64,000 bases of DNA from Bog-756 sp963833585 (GTDB lineage Bacteria; Actinomycetota; Acidimicrobiia; Acidimicrobiales; RAAP-2), in the NCBI GenBank assembly GCA_963833585.1, contig CAWHYF010000006.1, positions 682,001-746,000 on the forward strand, given 5' to 3'. Numbering within the stretch: position 1 is the first letter of the stretch; each line of letters begins with the position of its first letter. The notes below the pieces were generated by a model. The model was not told the DNA's origin and did no database searches. It worked only from the letters and a program-made list of their open reading frames with translations. Of the stretch, positions 26,334 through 37,636 are shown piece after piece. The translations under genes and the position numbers were made by a program.

Positions 26334-26949
26334 GCCGGGAGACCGAGCCGGTCGTGGACGCCCTCCCAGACCAGCGCCGCCACCTCCTCGATCGTCCCGC
26401 GGCCGTCGACCACGAGCCACGGAGGGTCCCCCTTCGCCGCCAGTGCCCGGTAGCCGTCGGCGACCCGTTGCCGGAACCCTCCCCCTCTCGCTCCAGGCGG
26501 TCGTCGACCGAGCCGTGCCGCCGTCCCGCGCCCACGGCCACGTCCACCTCCACCAGGACTGTCAGATCCGGAGTGAGCCCGGTGGTGGCCCAGTCGACCA
26601 GCCCGGACAGGTCCACGAGGTCGAGCCCCCGCCCGTACCCCTGGTACGCCAGGGTGGAGGCCGAGAACCGGTCGCACACCACCCACACCCCGGTGTCGAG
26701 TGCCGGCCGGACCACCTCGGCCACGTGTTGGGCCCGGTCGGCCGCCATCAGCAGGGCCTCGGTGCGGTCGGCCACGGCCGGCCGGTCCGGGTCGAGCAAC
26801 AGGGTCCGCAACGACGCCCCCAGGACGGTGCCGCCCGGCTCGAAGGTCAGGACCGCCCCCAACCGATCGGCCAGCAGCCGGGCCTGGGTGGACTTTCCGC
26901 AGCCGTCGATCCCCTCGAGCGCGATGAGGCGACCTGGTGCGCTCGCCAT
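26330..26949 (-). pseudogene. tmk: Thymidylate kinase gene with a single-base frameshift
   Basis: dTMP kinase of dTTP synthesis. The first frame encodes the P-loop E-G-I-D-G-C-G-K-S-T near the start, F-E-P-G-G-T, the D-R-F motif (V-C-D-R-F-S-A-S-T-L-A-Y-Q-G) and L-E-V-D-V-A, up to about residue 157. The C-terminal part (F-R-Q-R-V-A-D-G-Y-R-A-L, then the final helix) lies in another frame. The shift maps to a C5 run at 26480-26484 (G5 on the coding strand); one more base restores a continuous protein ending in the TGA that overlaps holB. tmk is normally essential, so a sequencing or assembly error is more likely than true loss. The start is ATG 26949 or the adjacent GTG 26952. Confidence 0.85.
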
Positions 26950-26952
26950 CAC

Positions 26953-29916
26953 CTAGAAGGGTGGATCCCCGTCGCTGCTGCCGGCCGTCGGCAGGGCCGG
27001 GCCCGCCTTGTCGGCCGCGTCGAGCTTGGCCGGAACCTTGGCCTTGGCCGTAACCTTCTTCTTGGCCGGGGACCTCTTGGCCGTCGTCTTCTTGGCGGCG
27101 GTCTTCTTGGCCGGGGCCTTCTTCTTGGCCGCCTTCTTGCGGGTCGACGGGCCGGCGGCCCGTCGCTCGGCCAGCAGCTCGGCGGCCCGCTCCACGGTGA
27201 GGGCCTCGACGTCGTCGCCCCGACGCAGCGAGGCGTTGGTGGTGCCGTCGGTCACGTAGGGCCCGAACCTCCCGTCCTTCACCACCATGGGCAGCCCGGT
27301 GTCGGGATCGGTCCCCATCTCGCGGAGCGGCCCCTTGGCATTGCGTCCACCCCGGGTCTTCGGCTGGGCGAACAGGGCCAGGGCCTCCTCCTCGGTCACC
27401 GACAGGATCTGGTCCTCGGTGAGCAGGCTGCGGGTGTCGGACCCCTTCTTCAGGTAGGGGCCGAAGCGCCCGTTGTGGGCCACCATCTCCTCGCCGGTGG
27501 CAGGATCGGTGCCCACCACGCGGGGGATGCGCAGCAGGTCCAGGGCCTGCTCGAAGCTGACGGTGGCCGTGGACATCGAAGCGAACAGCGATGAGGTGCG
27601 GGGCTTCGGCCCCCCGTCCACCAACTCGCCCAGCTGGACGTAGGGGCCGAACCGGCCCGCCTTCACCTGCACCGGCAGGCCGGTCTCGGGATCGGTGCCG
27701 AGCACCCGGTCCGAGGAGGGGGCCGCCAGCAGCTCTTCGGCCCGTTCCACCGTCAGCTCGTCCGGGGCCAGGTCCTCGGGGATGGAGACCCGGTCCTCAC
27801 CGTGCTGGAGGTAGGGGCCGTAGCGGCCGACGCGGGCGACGATGTCCTCCCCGTCGGTGCCCACCCCGATGGGGATGGAGTTGATCTCGCGGGCGTCGAT
27901 CTCGCCCAGGTACGTGCTGACCTCGCGCTTCAGTCCCAGGCCGCTGCGGTGTCCGACCACCAGGAGGGCCGGGTCGGCCCCCTCACCCGGCCCGGTGCGA
28001 CCGTTGCCTCCGTTCGAGCCGTTGGCCGTCCCGCCCCCCCCGAAGTAGAAGCGGGTCAGCCAGGGGAGGACCTCCTCGGTGCCCGAGGCGATGGCGTCGA
28101 GATCGTCCTCCATCGAGGCGGTGAACCCGTAGTCCACCAGGTCGGCGAAGTACCGCTCGAGCAGACCGACCACGGCGAAGGCGGTGAAGGAGGGGACGAG
28201 TGCGGTCCCCTTCTTCCACACGTACCCCCGGTCGAGGATGGTGGCGATGACGCTGGCGTAGGTGGACGGCCGACCCACGCCAAGATCTTCCATGGCCTTC
28301 ACCAGCGAGGCTTCGGTGTAGCGGGCCGGCGGCTGGGTGGCGTGCGAGCCGGGCTCGAGGTCGCCCACCGATGCCGGGTCACCCTCGGCCATGGACGGCA
28401 GGTGGACCTCCCGGTCGGCCAGTTCGGCCTCGGGGTCGTCCTCGCCCTCCACGTAGGCCCGCAGGAATCCCGGGAACTGGATGACCTTGCCCGACGCCGA
28501 GAATTCGGCCCGGCGTCCCTCCACCCCGTCCGGGCCGGTGGCCGTGCCCAGCAGGCGGACCTGGGCACTGGTCCCGGTGGCGTCGGCCATCTGGGAGGCC
28601 ACGGTGCGCTTCCAGATGAGGTCGTAGAGCCGGAATTCGTCCCCGGACAGGGCGCGGCTCGCCTCGTCGGGGGTGCGGAAGGTCTCACCCGCCGGCCGGA
28701 TGGCCTCGTGGGCTTCCTGGGCGTTCTTGACCTTGCGCTCGTACCGGCGGGGCTGGGGCGGTACGTAGTCGGGACCGTACAGCGAGCGGGCCTGGGCCCG
28801 GGCCGCGTCGAGGGCCTGGCTGGACAGGGTGGTCGAGTCGGTCCTCATGTAGGTGATCCAGCCGTCCTCGTAGAGGCGCTGGGCCACCTGCATGGCCCGC
28901 TTGGAGCTGAACCGGAGCTTGCGCCCGGCCTCCTGCTGGAGGGTGGAGGTCATGAAGGGTGCCGCCGGGGAGCGCCGGAACGGCTTGTGGGTCATCGAGC
29001 TGACGGTGAAGGGGGCGTCCGCCAGCCCGGCCGCCAACGCCCGGGCCTCCTCCTCGTCCAGCACCACCACCGACCCGGGATTGCTCAGCACCCCGGTCTC
29101 GTCGAAGTCCCGGCCCGAGGCCAGGGCCACATCGTCCACCGCAGCCAGCGCCGCGGTGAACGAACGCGGGGTGCCCTCCGCCGCCGGGCCCGTCCCCTCG
29201 GCGGTGAAGGTGGCGTCGATCCCCCACCATCCCGCCGAGCGGAAGGCCATCCGGGCCCGCTCGCGCTCCACCACCATCCGGGTGGCCACGCTCTGGACCC
29301 GTCCCGCCGACAGCCGGGGCATGATCTTCTTCCACAGGACCGGGGACACCTCGTAGCCGTAGAGGCGATCGAGGATCCGGCGGGCCTCCTGGGCGTCGAC
29401 CAGTCTGCGGTCGAGGTCCCTCCACTCGAGGACGGCCCGTTCGATGGCCGGCCGGGTGATCTCGTGGAACACCATCCGCTTCACCGGGACCTGGGGCTCC
29501 AGTACCTCGAGCAGATGCCAGGCGATCGACTCCCCCTCCCGGTCCTCGTCCGAGGCCAGGTAGACCTCGCTGGCCTTCTTGACCAGCTGCTTCAATTTGT
29601 TGACCTGGGACCGCTTCTGTGTGGAGATCACGTACAGGGGCTTGAAGCCGTTGTCGACGTCCACCCCGAGCCGGCTCCAGGCCTCGCCCTTGTAGGCCGC
29701 CGGCACCTCGTCGGCGCCCCGGGGGAGGTCCCGGATGTGGCCGATGGACGACTCCACCACGTAGTCCGAGCCCAGCAGTCCGGCGATGGTCTTGGCCTTG
29801 GCCGGCGACTCCACGATGACCAGAGGCTTGGCTCCGGACCTGGGGCGCGAGCTCCCCGGGGCTCCGTCGTCGGTGCCCGGCTCCGCGGGAGTCTCTGTCA
29901 GATCGGTGGGTGGCAT
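26953..29916 (-). CDS. topA: DNA topoisomerase I (type IA) with Lys/Ala-rich tail
   Basis: About 987 residues. The TOPRIM domain starts P-L-V-I-V-E-S-P-A-K-A-K-T-I and includes A-S-D-E-D-R-E-G-E; the catalytic Tyr is in W-I-T-Y-M-R-T-D-S-T. The C-terminal half has repeated topoisomerase-C modules (G-R-F-G-P-Y-V / G-R-Y-G-P-Y-L, four to five copies) instead of zinc fingers, and the tail alternates K-K-A / A-K-K as in mycobacterial TopA, where it binds DNA. Start is uncertain: ATG 29916 lacks a ribosome site; a TTG at 29958 has GGGGTAGGG upstream and would add 14 residues before the conserved core. It is followed immediately by tmk and holB. Confidence 0.95.
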   Translation of the reverse strand: MPPTDLTETPAEPGTDDGAPGSSRPRSGAKPLVIVESPAKAKTIAGLLGSDYVVESSIGHIRDLPRGADEVPAAYKGEAWSRLGVDVDNGFKPLYVISTQKRSQVNKLKQLVKKASEVYLASDEDREGESIAWHLLEVLEPQVPVKRMVFHEITRPAIERAVLEWRDLDRRLVDAQEARRILDRLYGYEVSPVLWKKIMPRLSAGRVQSVATRMVVERERARMAFRSAGWWGIDATFTAEGTGPAAEGTPRSFTAALAAVDDVALASGRDFDETGVLSNPGSVVVLDEEEARALAAGLADAPFTVSSMTHKPFRRSPAAPFMTSTLQQEAGRKLRFSSKRAMQVAQRLYEDGWITYMRTDSTTLSSQALDAARAQARSLYGPDYVPPQPRRYERKVKNAQEAHEAIRPAGETFRTPDEASRALSGDEFRLYDLIWKRTVASQMADATGTSAQVRLLGTATGPDGVEGRRAEFSASGKVIQFPGFLRAYVEGEDDPEAELADREVHLPSMAEGDPASVGDLEPGSHATQPPARYTEASLVKAMEDLGVGRPSTYASVIATILDRGYVWKKGTALVPSFTAFAVVGLLERYFADLVDYGFTASMEDDLDAIASGTEEVLPWLTRFYFGGGGTANGSNGGNGRTGPGEGADPALLVVGHRSGLGLKREVSTYLGEIDAREINSIPIGVGTDGEDIVARVGRYGPYLQHGEDRVSIPEDLAPDELTVERAEELLAAPSSDRVLGTDPETGLPVQVKAGRFGPYVQLGELVDGGPKPRTSSLFASMSTATVSFEQALDLLRIPRVVGTDPATGEEMVAHNGRFGPYLKKGSDTRSLLTEDQILSVTEEEALALFAQPKTRGGRNAKGPLREMGTDPDTGLPMVVKDGRFGPYVTDGTTNASLRRGDDVEALTVERAAELLAERRAAGPSTRKKAAKKKAPAKKTAAKKTTAKRSPAKKKVTAKAKVPAKLDAADKAGPALPTAGSSDGDPPF

Positions 29917-30006
29917 GGCTGTGGGCACAGGGTGAACGGTGGGGCGAGGCGTTGTCAACCCCTACCCCTGGTCACCGGGGCCTGGCGGCTCCACTGACCA
30001 GGGGGT

Positions 30007-32409
<2,403 letters not shown>

Positions 32410-32439
32410 CGGTGTGGCTCCCTTCGGTGTACTGCGTGG

Positions 32440-35178
32440 TCATGATCGACATTGGTGCCCGCGTCCCGGACCGCGGCCCATCGGAGACGAGAGACGCTCT
32501 CCCCCCTGCGAGGCCCCGGCTGTGCGGCCGTGCGCCGAGGCGCGCCGTTCGGCACGCCGTTTCCGGCAACGGGGGGGAAAGATACCGACAAAACAGCCCT
32601 GGGAGCAAGGAAGCGCCCGGCCCGTGCCTTCCACCACCACTTCTGGGCCCGTCCGGCGGTCCCGTCCGTGACGCTCGAGGCGCTTCAGGACGGCTCGACG
32701 TCGGCCTCGGGCCCGGCGATCAGCTCGTAGTCGGGATTCAAGATGGCCTGGCGGCGGGCCCAGTCCCCCACCATCCCCTCCACCACCAGGCGGGCGCCGG
32801 GTTGGATACCCGGGATCCGCCGCCGGCCCTGGAACACCAGGAGAAGCCGCCCGCTGTCGTCGGCCAGCACACACTCCAGGTTGGACGTCCCGGCCCGGGG
32901 CTGCACCCGCACCGACTTGACCCGGCCGGCCACCCGCACCCGGTGCCGCCACTGGGCCTCGCTGATCGGGGTGGTGCCCCGGGCCCGGTCCCCGAAGGCC
33001 AGGCGCTCGAAGGAGGCCTTCTTCGCCGCGCCCCGGTCGGTGGCCCGCTCGGCCGAGCGCGCCGCCGCGGGGAGCCCCCGGCCTCGGACCGACGGCATCA
33101 GGCTTCCTCCGCCACTCCCGCCTCCTGGAGAACCAGCCGCCGGTGAGTTGATAGGGCACCACCGTGGCATTCACGTGGTTGAGCTGACCTACGGCGTCGG
33201 CGATGTGGTCGGCCGTGGCGTCATGGAGCACCCGCTGCCAGCCGGCGGCGAAGCCCCGGCGGGGCAACAGGATGGTCAGCTCGGTCTGACCGTCGGCCAC
33301 GGTCTCCGCCGCCAACTCCAGTGCGGTGCGGGTCAGGCGCCGGTCCTCGCACTCCTGGATGTCGAGGGGCAGTTGGGTGAGCCCCAGTCGACGCCACTCG
33401 GCCTCGAGCGCCTCCGACTCCTTGGCGTCCAGTACGAAGTGAACGGCGCGCAGCTCGTCGGGATGGAGGGTCCGGGCGTACTGCAGCGCCCGGGCGGTGG
33501 CCATGTCGAGCCTGTCGACCAGCACGATCACCACATGACGGCTGAGCACCGGCTGCTCGGCCGCCTCGGCGGCACCCTGCTCCAGCTGCTCCTCCTCGTC
33601 CACGTACTGCCGGTGCAGCCGGATCAGCCCGAAGTACATGAGCGGGCCGACCACGACCACCACCCAGGCCCCTTCGGTGAATTTCACCGTGGCGAAGATG
33701 AGCACGATCAACGCGGCGAGGGAGGCGGAGATCAGATTGACCACCACCCCACGGCGCCAGTGGCCCCCCCGCCGGTCGAGGTGGTGTTTGACCATGCCCG
33801 AGCCGGCCATGGCGAACCCGGTGAACACCCCGATGGCGTACAGCGCCACCAGGGCGGACAGGCGGGCGCCGGTGGCCACGATCAGGGCCAGGGCCACGCA
33901 GGTCAACACGATGATCCCGTTGGAGAAGGCCAGGCGGTGACCTCGCCGGGTCAGCTGGCGCGGGAGGTAGGCGTCCTCGGCCACGAAGCTGGCGAGGAAC
34001 GGGAATCCGTTGAAGCTGGTGTTCCCCCCGGTGAAGAGGATGAGCATGGTGGCGAACTGGACCACGTAGAAGAGCATCTTGCCCACGGGTCCGGTACCCA
34101 GCACGTACTGGACCTCCTGGGACACGACGGTGGGCGAGCCGCTCTCGTAGGGGATGGCGTGGGTCCAGTGGGCGATCAGGGTGACCCCGAGCACCAAGAA
34201 GGCCAGGACGCTGCTCATGACGACCAGCGTCTGGCGGGCGTTCCGGCTGGTGGGCTCGCGGAAGGCGCCCACGCCGTTGGAGATGGCCTCCAGCCCGGTC
34301 AGCGAGGAGCCGCCGTTGGCGAACGATTTGAGGAGGATGATGAAGGCCGCCCCGTAGAGCAGGCCGGAGCCGTGATGGCCGACCGAGACCGTCGGGTTCG
34401 AAGCCGTACTGGCCGGGATGGCGTGCACGGCCAGATGGCCCATGGCCTTCTGGACGTACCCGGCCACGACCACCAGGCCCAGGCTGAAGATGAAGAAGTA
34501 GGTGGGGAAGGAGAAGAACCTCCCGGCTTCCCGGATGCCCCGCAGGTTGCCGTAGAGCAGCAGGAGGATCACCCCGATGGTGATGGGGACGGTACCGGGC
34601 AGGAGCGACGGGAAGGCGCTGGTCAGGGCGGCGGTACCCGCTGCGGTCTGCACGGCCACGGTGACCGTGTAGTCGATGAGCAGGGCCACCGCCGCCACCT
34701 GGGCCACCTTCGGGCCGAAGTTCTCGCGGGCCACCACATAGGCGCCGCCGGCCTTGGTGTAGAAGGCGATGACGTCGAGATAGGAGAGGGTGACGAAGAA
34801 CAGCACGCCGAGGATGGCCATGGTGATCGGCACCACCAGGGCGAAACCGAGCAGTCCGAAGAAGGGGATGAGGACGGTCAGCATCTCCTCGGTTCCGTAG
34901 GCGGAGGAGGAAATACAGTCGGGGGCGAGGACCCCCAGTGCCGATGGGCGCCCGAGCCGCTCGCCGCTGAGCTGCTCGTTCACCAGCGGTGGCCCGAGCA
35001 GCTTGTTCTTCAACCGGTAGCGGAGGGTCTCGGGGAGGTCGACGACCGCGGTGGGCGTGGCCGTCGGGCGCATCCGGGTCCCCGGGGTCACGGAGGGTAG
35101 GGCGGGAGGAGTCGGCTCTTCCTGCCCCTCGGGCGCCGGCGGGACCGAATCCACGCCTCCGGTCACCGATGGCTCCAC
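32440..35178 (-). CDS. APC-superfamily amino-acid-type permease (3' part probably frameshifted)
   Basis: As read, the frame encodes 912 residues. Residues about 50-510 form a 12-helix APC transporter with G-V-L-A-P-D-C-I-S-S-S-A-Y-G near the start; about 530-680 is a soluble domain ending V-N-A-T-V-V-P-Y-Q-L-T-G-G-W-F. After about residue 693 the translation is Arg/Gly/Pro-rich and simply shadows the OB-fold gene in another frame. A one-base change just upstream would let the frame hit the TGA at 33098-33100 that overlaps the OB-fold ATG, so the real protein is probably about 693 residues. Proteins of this layout sit beside TrkA genes and may be K+ or amino-acid transporters. GTG start at 35178 is weakly supported. 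Confidence 0.75.
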   Translation of the reverse strand: MEPSVTGGVDSVPPAPEGQEEPTPPALPSVTPGTRMRPTATPTAVVDLPETLRYRLKNKLLGPPLVNEQLSGERLGRPSALGVLAPDCISSSAYGTEEMLTVLIPFFGLLGFALVVPITMAILGVLFFVTLSYLDVIAFYTKAGGAYVVARENFGPKVAQVAAVALLIDYTVTVAVQTAAGTAALTSAFPSLLPGTVPITIGVILLLLYGNLRGIREAGRFFSFPTYFFIFSLGLVVVAGYVQKAMGHLAVHAIPASTASNPTVSVGHHGSGLLYGAAFIILLKSFANGGSSLTGLEAISNGVGAFREPTSRNARQTLVVMSSVLAFLVLGVTLIAHWTHAIPYESGSPTVVSQEVQYVLGTGPVGKMLFYVVQFATMLILFTGGNTSFNGFPFLASFVAEDAYLPRQLTRRGHRLAFSNGIIVLTCVALALIVATGARLSALVALYAIGVFTGFAMAGSGMVKHHLDRRGGHWRRGVVVNLISASLAALIVLIFATVKFTEGAWVVVVVGPLMYFGLIRLHRQYVDEEEQLEQGAAEAAEQPVLSRHVVIVLVDRLDMATARALQYARTLHPDELRAVHFVLDAKESEALEAEWRRLGLTQLPLDIQECEDRRLTRTALELAAETVADGQTELTILLPRRGFAAGWQRVLHDATADHIADAVGQLNHVNATVVPYQLTGGWFSRRREWRRKPDAVGPRPGAPRGGALGRAGHRPGRGEEGLLRAPGLRGPGPGHHPDQRGPVAAPGAGGRPGQVGAGAAPGRDVQPGVCAGRRQRAASPGVPGPAADPGYPTRRPPGGGGDGGGLGPPPGHLESRLRADRRARGRRRAVLKRLERHGRDRRTGPEVVVEGTGRALPCSQGCFVGIFPPRCRKRRAERRASAHGRTAGASQGGERLSSPMGRGPGRGHQCRS
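32579..32608 (-). promoter_or_regulatory. Putative promoter for hppA
   Basis: On the minus strand: -35 TTGCTC (32608-32603), 18-bp spacer, -10 TATCTT (32584-32579). It leaves a leader of about 160 nt before the ATG at 32409 that contains small GC hairpins, for example GCCG-GAAA-CGGC. The 32410-32684 gap holds no gene on its own; the permease frame that crosses it is probably out-of-frame read-through. Confidence 0.4.
32685..33098 (-). CDS. OB-fold nucleic-acid-binding-type protein
   Basis: 137-residue protein with a central OB-fold: V-R-V-A-G-R-V-K-S-V-R-V-Q-P-R near residue 65, L-E-C-V-L-A-D-D-S-G-R-L-L-L-V-F-Q-G-R, and P-G-A-R-L-V-V-E-G-M-V, the usual pattern of anti-codon-binding-like OB proteins. 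The same neighbour set (APC permease, two TrkA-like genes, OB-fold protein) is known around ceoB/ceoC in mycobacteria. The ATG at 33098 overlaps a TGA (TGATG) that would end the permease in the adjacent frame. Role unknown; regulation of the transporter is speculation. Confidence 0.75.
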   Translation of the reverse strand: MPSVRGRGLPAAARSAERATDRGAAKKASFERLAFGDRARGTTPISEAQWRHRVRVAGRVKSVRVQPRAGTSNLECVLADDSGRLLLVFQGRRRIPGIQPGARLVVEGMVGDWARRQAILNPDYELIAGPEADVEPS

Positions 35179-35301
35179 CCCATCAGTAAATCATGGGCGT
35201 CGGCCACCTCCGCTTTTCGGCCCCGGAGGCCGCCGTCGTGCCCACCCGGGGAGGTTGACGGACACCCGGGGGAGTTGTGATCTCCCGACGATGCGTGTTG
35301 C

Positions 35302-36003
35302 ATGGTTCAGGTGCATATCGTCATCGTGGGATGTGGTCGGGTCGGGTCGGGCCTGGGCCTGGGGCTGGTCGAGCAGGGCCATTCGGTCGCCATCATCGAC
35401 CGGAATGCCAAGGCCTTCCGGCGGCTGCCCCCGGACTGGGCCGGGTCCACCGTGGTGGGCTCGGGCTTCGACCGCGGGGACCTCGACCGGGCCGGCGCCG
35501 GCGAGGCCCAGGCGCTGGCCGCCGTCACCAGCGGCGACAACTCCAACATCCTGACCGCCCGGATCGCCCGGGAGACCTACGAAATCCCCAACGTGGTGGC
35601 CCGGATCTATGACCCTCGGCGGGCCCAGATCTACCTGCGCCTGGGCATCCCCACCGTGGCCACGGTGTCGTGGACCATCGACCAGGTGCGACGTCGGTTG
35701 GTGCCCAATGAGGTGGAGTCGGAGTGGACGGACTCCACCGGGACCCTCTCCCTGGTGGAACGGGAACTACCCGAGCGATGGGCGGGCAAGCGGCTGGCCG
35801 ACCTCACCGTCCCCGGTGAGGTGAGCGTGGTGGCCGTCACCCGGGCCGGTGTGGTCCGGCTCGACTTCGGGGATCTGGTGGGTCAGGACGGCGACGTCGT
35901 CCACCTGATGGTCACCGACAGTGCCCTCGAGAGGTTCAACGCCCGGCTGGCCGGCGCCGCCGCCGGTTCCGTGGCTGCCGACGGGGTCGGGGAACGCTCG
36001 TGA
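35302..36003 (+). CDS. TrkA-family NAD-binding K+ uptake regulator (CeoB-like)
   Basis: 233-residue RCK/TrkA protein. The Rossmann motif I-V-G-C-G-R-V-G-S-G is at residues 7-16 with the acidic D at the end of the second strand (A-I-I-D-R-N), followed by a TrkA-C domain (about 145-220: L-P-E-R-W-A-G-K-R-L-A-D-L, then V-V-A-V-T-R-A-G). It forms an overlapping pair (GTGA) with the next TrkA gene and is divergent from the APC permease, matching the ceoBC arrangement of mycobacteria, where the two proteins gate or regulate potassium uptake. Confidence 0.85.
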   Translation: MVQVHIVIVGCGRVGSGLGLGLVEQGHSVAIIDRNAKAFRRLPPDWAGSTVVGSGFDRGDLDRAGAGEAQALAAVTSGDNSNILTARIARETYEIPNVVARIYDPRRAQIYLRLGIPTVATVSWTIDQVRRRLVPNEVESEWTDSTGTLSLVERELPERWAGKRLADLTVPGEVSVVAVTRAGVVRLDFGDLVGQDGDVVHLMVTDSALERFNARLAGAAAGSVAADGVGERS

Positions 36004-36662
36004 AGGTGGCCATCGCCGGAGCCGGGAGCGTCGGGACCGCCATCGCCGCCGATCTGCACGCCGGGGGCCACGAGGTGCTGGTCATCGAGCAGGATCCCGA
36101 GCTGGTGGCCCGGATCCGCGGGGATCTGGACATCACCTGGGTGGTGGCCGACGCCTGCGAGGTGTCGGCGCTCGACGCCGCCGGGCTGGCCACGGTCGAC
36201 GTGGTGGTGGCCGCGACCGGCGATGACGAGGACAACCTGGTGGTCTCCCTCCTGGCCAAGCAGGAATTCGCCGTGCCTCGAGTGGTGGCCCGGGTCAACC
36301 ATCCGAAGAACCAGTGGCTGTTCACCGAATCCTGGGGGGTCGACGTGTCGGTCTCCACCCCCCAGTTGCTCACCGCGCTGGTCGAGGAGGCGGTGTCGGT
36401 GGGCAGCCTGGTGCGTCTCCTCCGGTTCGAAGGGGGTAACGCCCACCTGGTCGAGGTGACCCTGGCCGACGACTCGCCGGCCAGCGGGGTGTCCCTGGTG
36501 GAGCTCGGGGTACCCCGCGAGGCCACCGTGGTGGCGGTGGTCCGCGACGACCACCTGATCGTCCCCCGGGGGGACACCCGGCTGGCCATCGGGGACGAGG
36601 TGCTGGTCCTGGTCACCGCCGATGCCGAGGATGCGGTGCAGCGGCTCCTGGTGGGACGCTGA
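36000..36662 (+). CDS. TrkA-family NAD-binding K+ uptake regulator (CeoC-like)
   Basis: 220-residue paralogue of the preceding gene: V-A-I-A-G-A-G-S-V-G-T-A-I-A at the N-terminus, then V-I-E-Q-D, T-G-D-D-E-D-N and a TrkA-C domain from about residue 140. The GTG start overlaps the stop of the first gene by 4 nt, so translation is coupled. The second-strand acidic residue (V-I-E-Q) supports NAD rather than NADP. No Trk/Ktr channel subunit lies within the window apart from the neighbouring permease. Confidence 0.85.
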   Translation: MKVAIAGAGSVGTAIAADLHAGGHEVLVIEQDPELVARIRGDLDITWVVADACEVSALDAAGLATVDVVVAATGDDEDNLVVSLLAKQEFAVPRVVARVNHPKNQWLFTESWGVDVSVSTPQLLTALVEEAVSVGSLVRLLRFEGGNAHLVEVTLADDSPASGVSLVELGVPREATVVAVVRDDHLIVPRGDTRLAIGDEVLVLVTADAEDAVQRLLVGR

Positions 36663-36666
36663 ACTG

Positions 36667-37455
36667 GTGAGGGCCGCCTTCTTCGACCTGGACAAGACGG
36701 TGATCGCCAAGGCGTCGCTCGCCGCCTTCGGACGCCCCCTCTACCGGGGCGGCATGATCAACCGGCGCCTGGTGGCCCGGGCCCTGGTCTCCCAGCTCAT
36801 CTACCTCCACCTCGGGGCCAGCGAGCAGAAGCTGGCCAGGGTGCGCGAGTCGATGCTGACCCTGACCAAGGGCTGGGACCGCGACCAGATCACCGAGATC
36901 GTCCGAGAGGCGCTGGAGGAGACCGTCGAGCCGATCATCTACGCCGAGGCCCTGGACCTCATCGAGGCCCATCGGGCTGCCGGCTACCGGGTGTACCTGG
37001 TCTCGGCGTCCCCGGACGTGATCGTGTTGCCGTTGGCGGCCCACCTCGGGGTGGACGGGGCCATCTCCAGCCGGCCGTTTGTCGACGAGGACGGTCGCTA
37101 CACCGGCGAGATGGAGTTCTACGCCTACGGACCCTTCAAGGCCGAGGCCATGGTCGAGCTGGCCGAGACCGAGGGGCTCGACCTGGCCGAGTCCTCCGCC
37201 TACTCCGACTCCTACACCGACCTGCCCATGCTGGAGGCGGTCGGCCATCCGGTGGCCGTGAACCCCGACCGGGTGCTGGCCAAGGTGGCCCGCGAGCGCG
37301 AGTGGGAGGTCATGCAGTTCACCAAGCCGGTTCGGCTGCGTGACCGGGTGAGCGTGCCCAGCCTGCCGCTGACCGCCACCGCCGCCGGCATCACCGCGGC
37401 GGCGTCGGTCGGGGCCCTCGTCGCCTGGCGTCTGGCCCGGCGTCCTCAGGGCTGA
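36667..37455 (+). CDS. HAD-IB (SerB-like) family phosphatase with C-terminal membrane anchor
   Basis: 262-residue HAD hydrolase. Catalytic motif I is F-F-D-L-D-K-T near the start; motif II is L-V-S-A-S-P-D; the later K (F-K-A-E-A) and the S-D-S-Y-T-D-L-P acidic loop complete the site. It follows the pattern of the actinobacterial HAD-IB subgroup associated with lysophospholipid or phosphoserine-like substrates. Residues about 232-255 form a hydrophobic helix ending W-R-L-A-R-R, probably a membrane anchor. GTG start at 36667, with GGTGGGA upstream, 4 nt after the ceoC-like stop; co-transcribed. Confidence 0.83.
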   Translation: MRAAFFDLDKTVIAKASLAAFGRPLYRGGMINRRLVARALVSQLIYLHLGASEQKLARVRESMLTLTKGWDRDQITEIVREALEETVEPIIYAEALDLIEAHRAAGYRVYLVSASPDVIVLPLAAHLGVDGAISSRPFVDEDGRYTGEMEFYAYGPFKAEAMVELAETEGLDLAESSAYSDSYTDLPMLEAVGHPVAVNPDRVLAKVAREREWEVMQFTKPVRLRDRVSVPSLPLTATAAGITAAASVGALVAWRLARRPQG

Positions 37456-37490
37456 GCGCCCGGGTGGGGGCCGCTCCGGACCGTGGCGCG

Positions 37491-37523
37491 CTTCGGCCGG
37501 CCTGGGACCCAGACCGGCCGAAG
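37491..37523 (+). terminator. Strong hairpin terminator after the TrkA/HAD operon
   Basis: Perfect 10-bp arms CTTCGGCCGG (37491-37500) and CCGGCCGAAG (37514-37523) flank a 13-nt loop that itself holds TGGG-A-CCCA. No T-run follows, in line with actinobacterial terminators. A second short hairpin (CGGCGCC/GGCGCCG) follows within 30 nt. Confidence 0.7.
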
Positions 37524-37561
37524 ATCACGATTACGGCGCCTGGGCGCCGGCTAAGGGCTGC

Positions 37562-37636
37562 TCAGGAAGGACGGAGTCGCTTGGCGGCGACGACACCCAG
37601 GGCAACCACGATGGCGAGGATCAGCAGCTTCTTCAT
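37562..37636 (-). CDS. Candidate 24-residue single-helix membrane peptide
   Basis: The open frame encodes M-K-K, a continuous hydrophobic helix of about 16 residues (L-L-I-L-A-I-V-V-A-L-G-V-V), and a basic end A-A-K-R-L-R-P-S. This is the composition of actinobacterial small transmembrane peptides such as DLW-39-like proteins, but shorter. No Shine-Dalgarno is present; TACCAT (37649-37644) lies 7 nt before the ATG, consistent with a leaderless transcript. It stands alone between a terminator and the sigma factor gene. Confidence 0.5.
   Translation of the reverse strand: MKKLLILAIVVALGVVAAKRLRPS

Noticed and set aside
27802..29997. 731-codon plus-strand frame
   Set aside because: Antisense to topA, whose motifs are complete on the other strand.
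32410..32684. Riboswitch in the pyrophosphatase leader
   Set aside because: Only small GC hairpins are visible; no match to a known riboswitch core could be recognised by eye.
32743..35100. 785-codon plus-strand frame
   Set aside because: Antisense to the APC permease; composition is that of a shadow frame.
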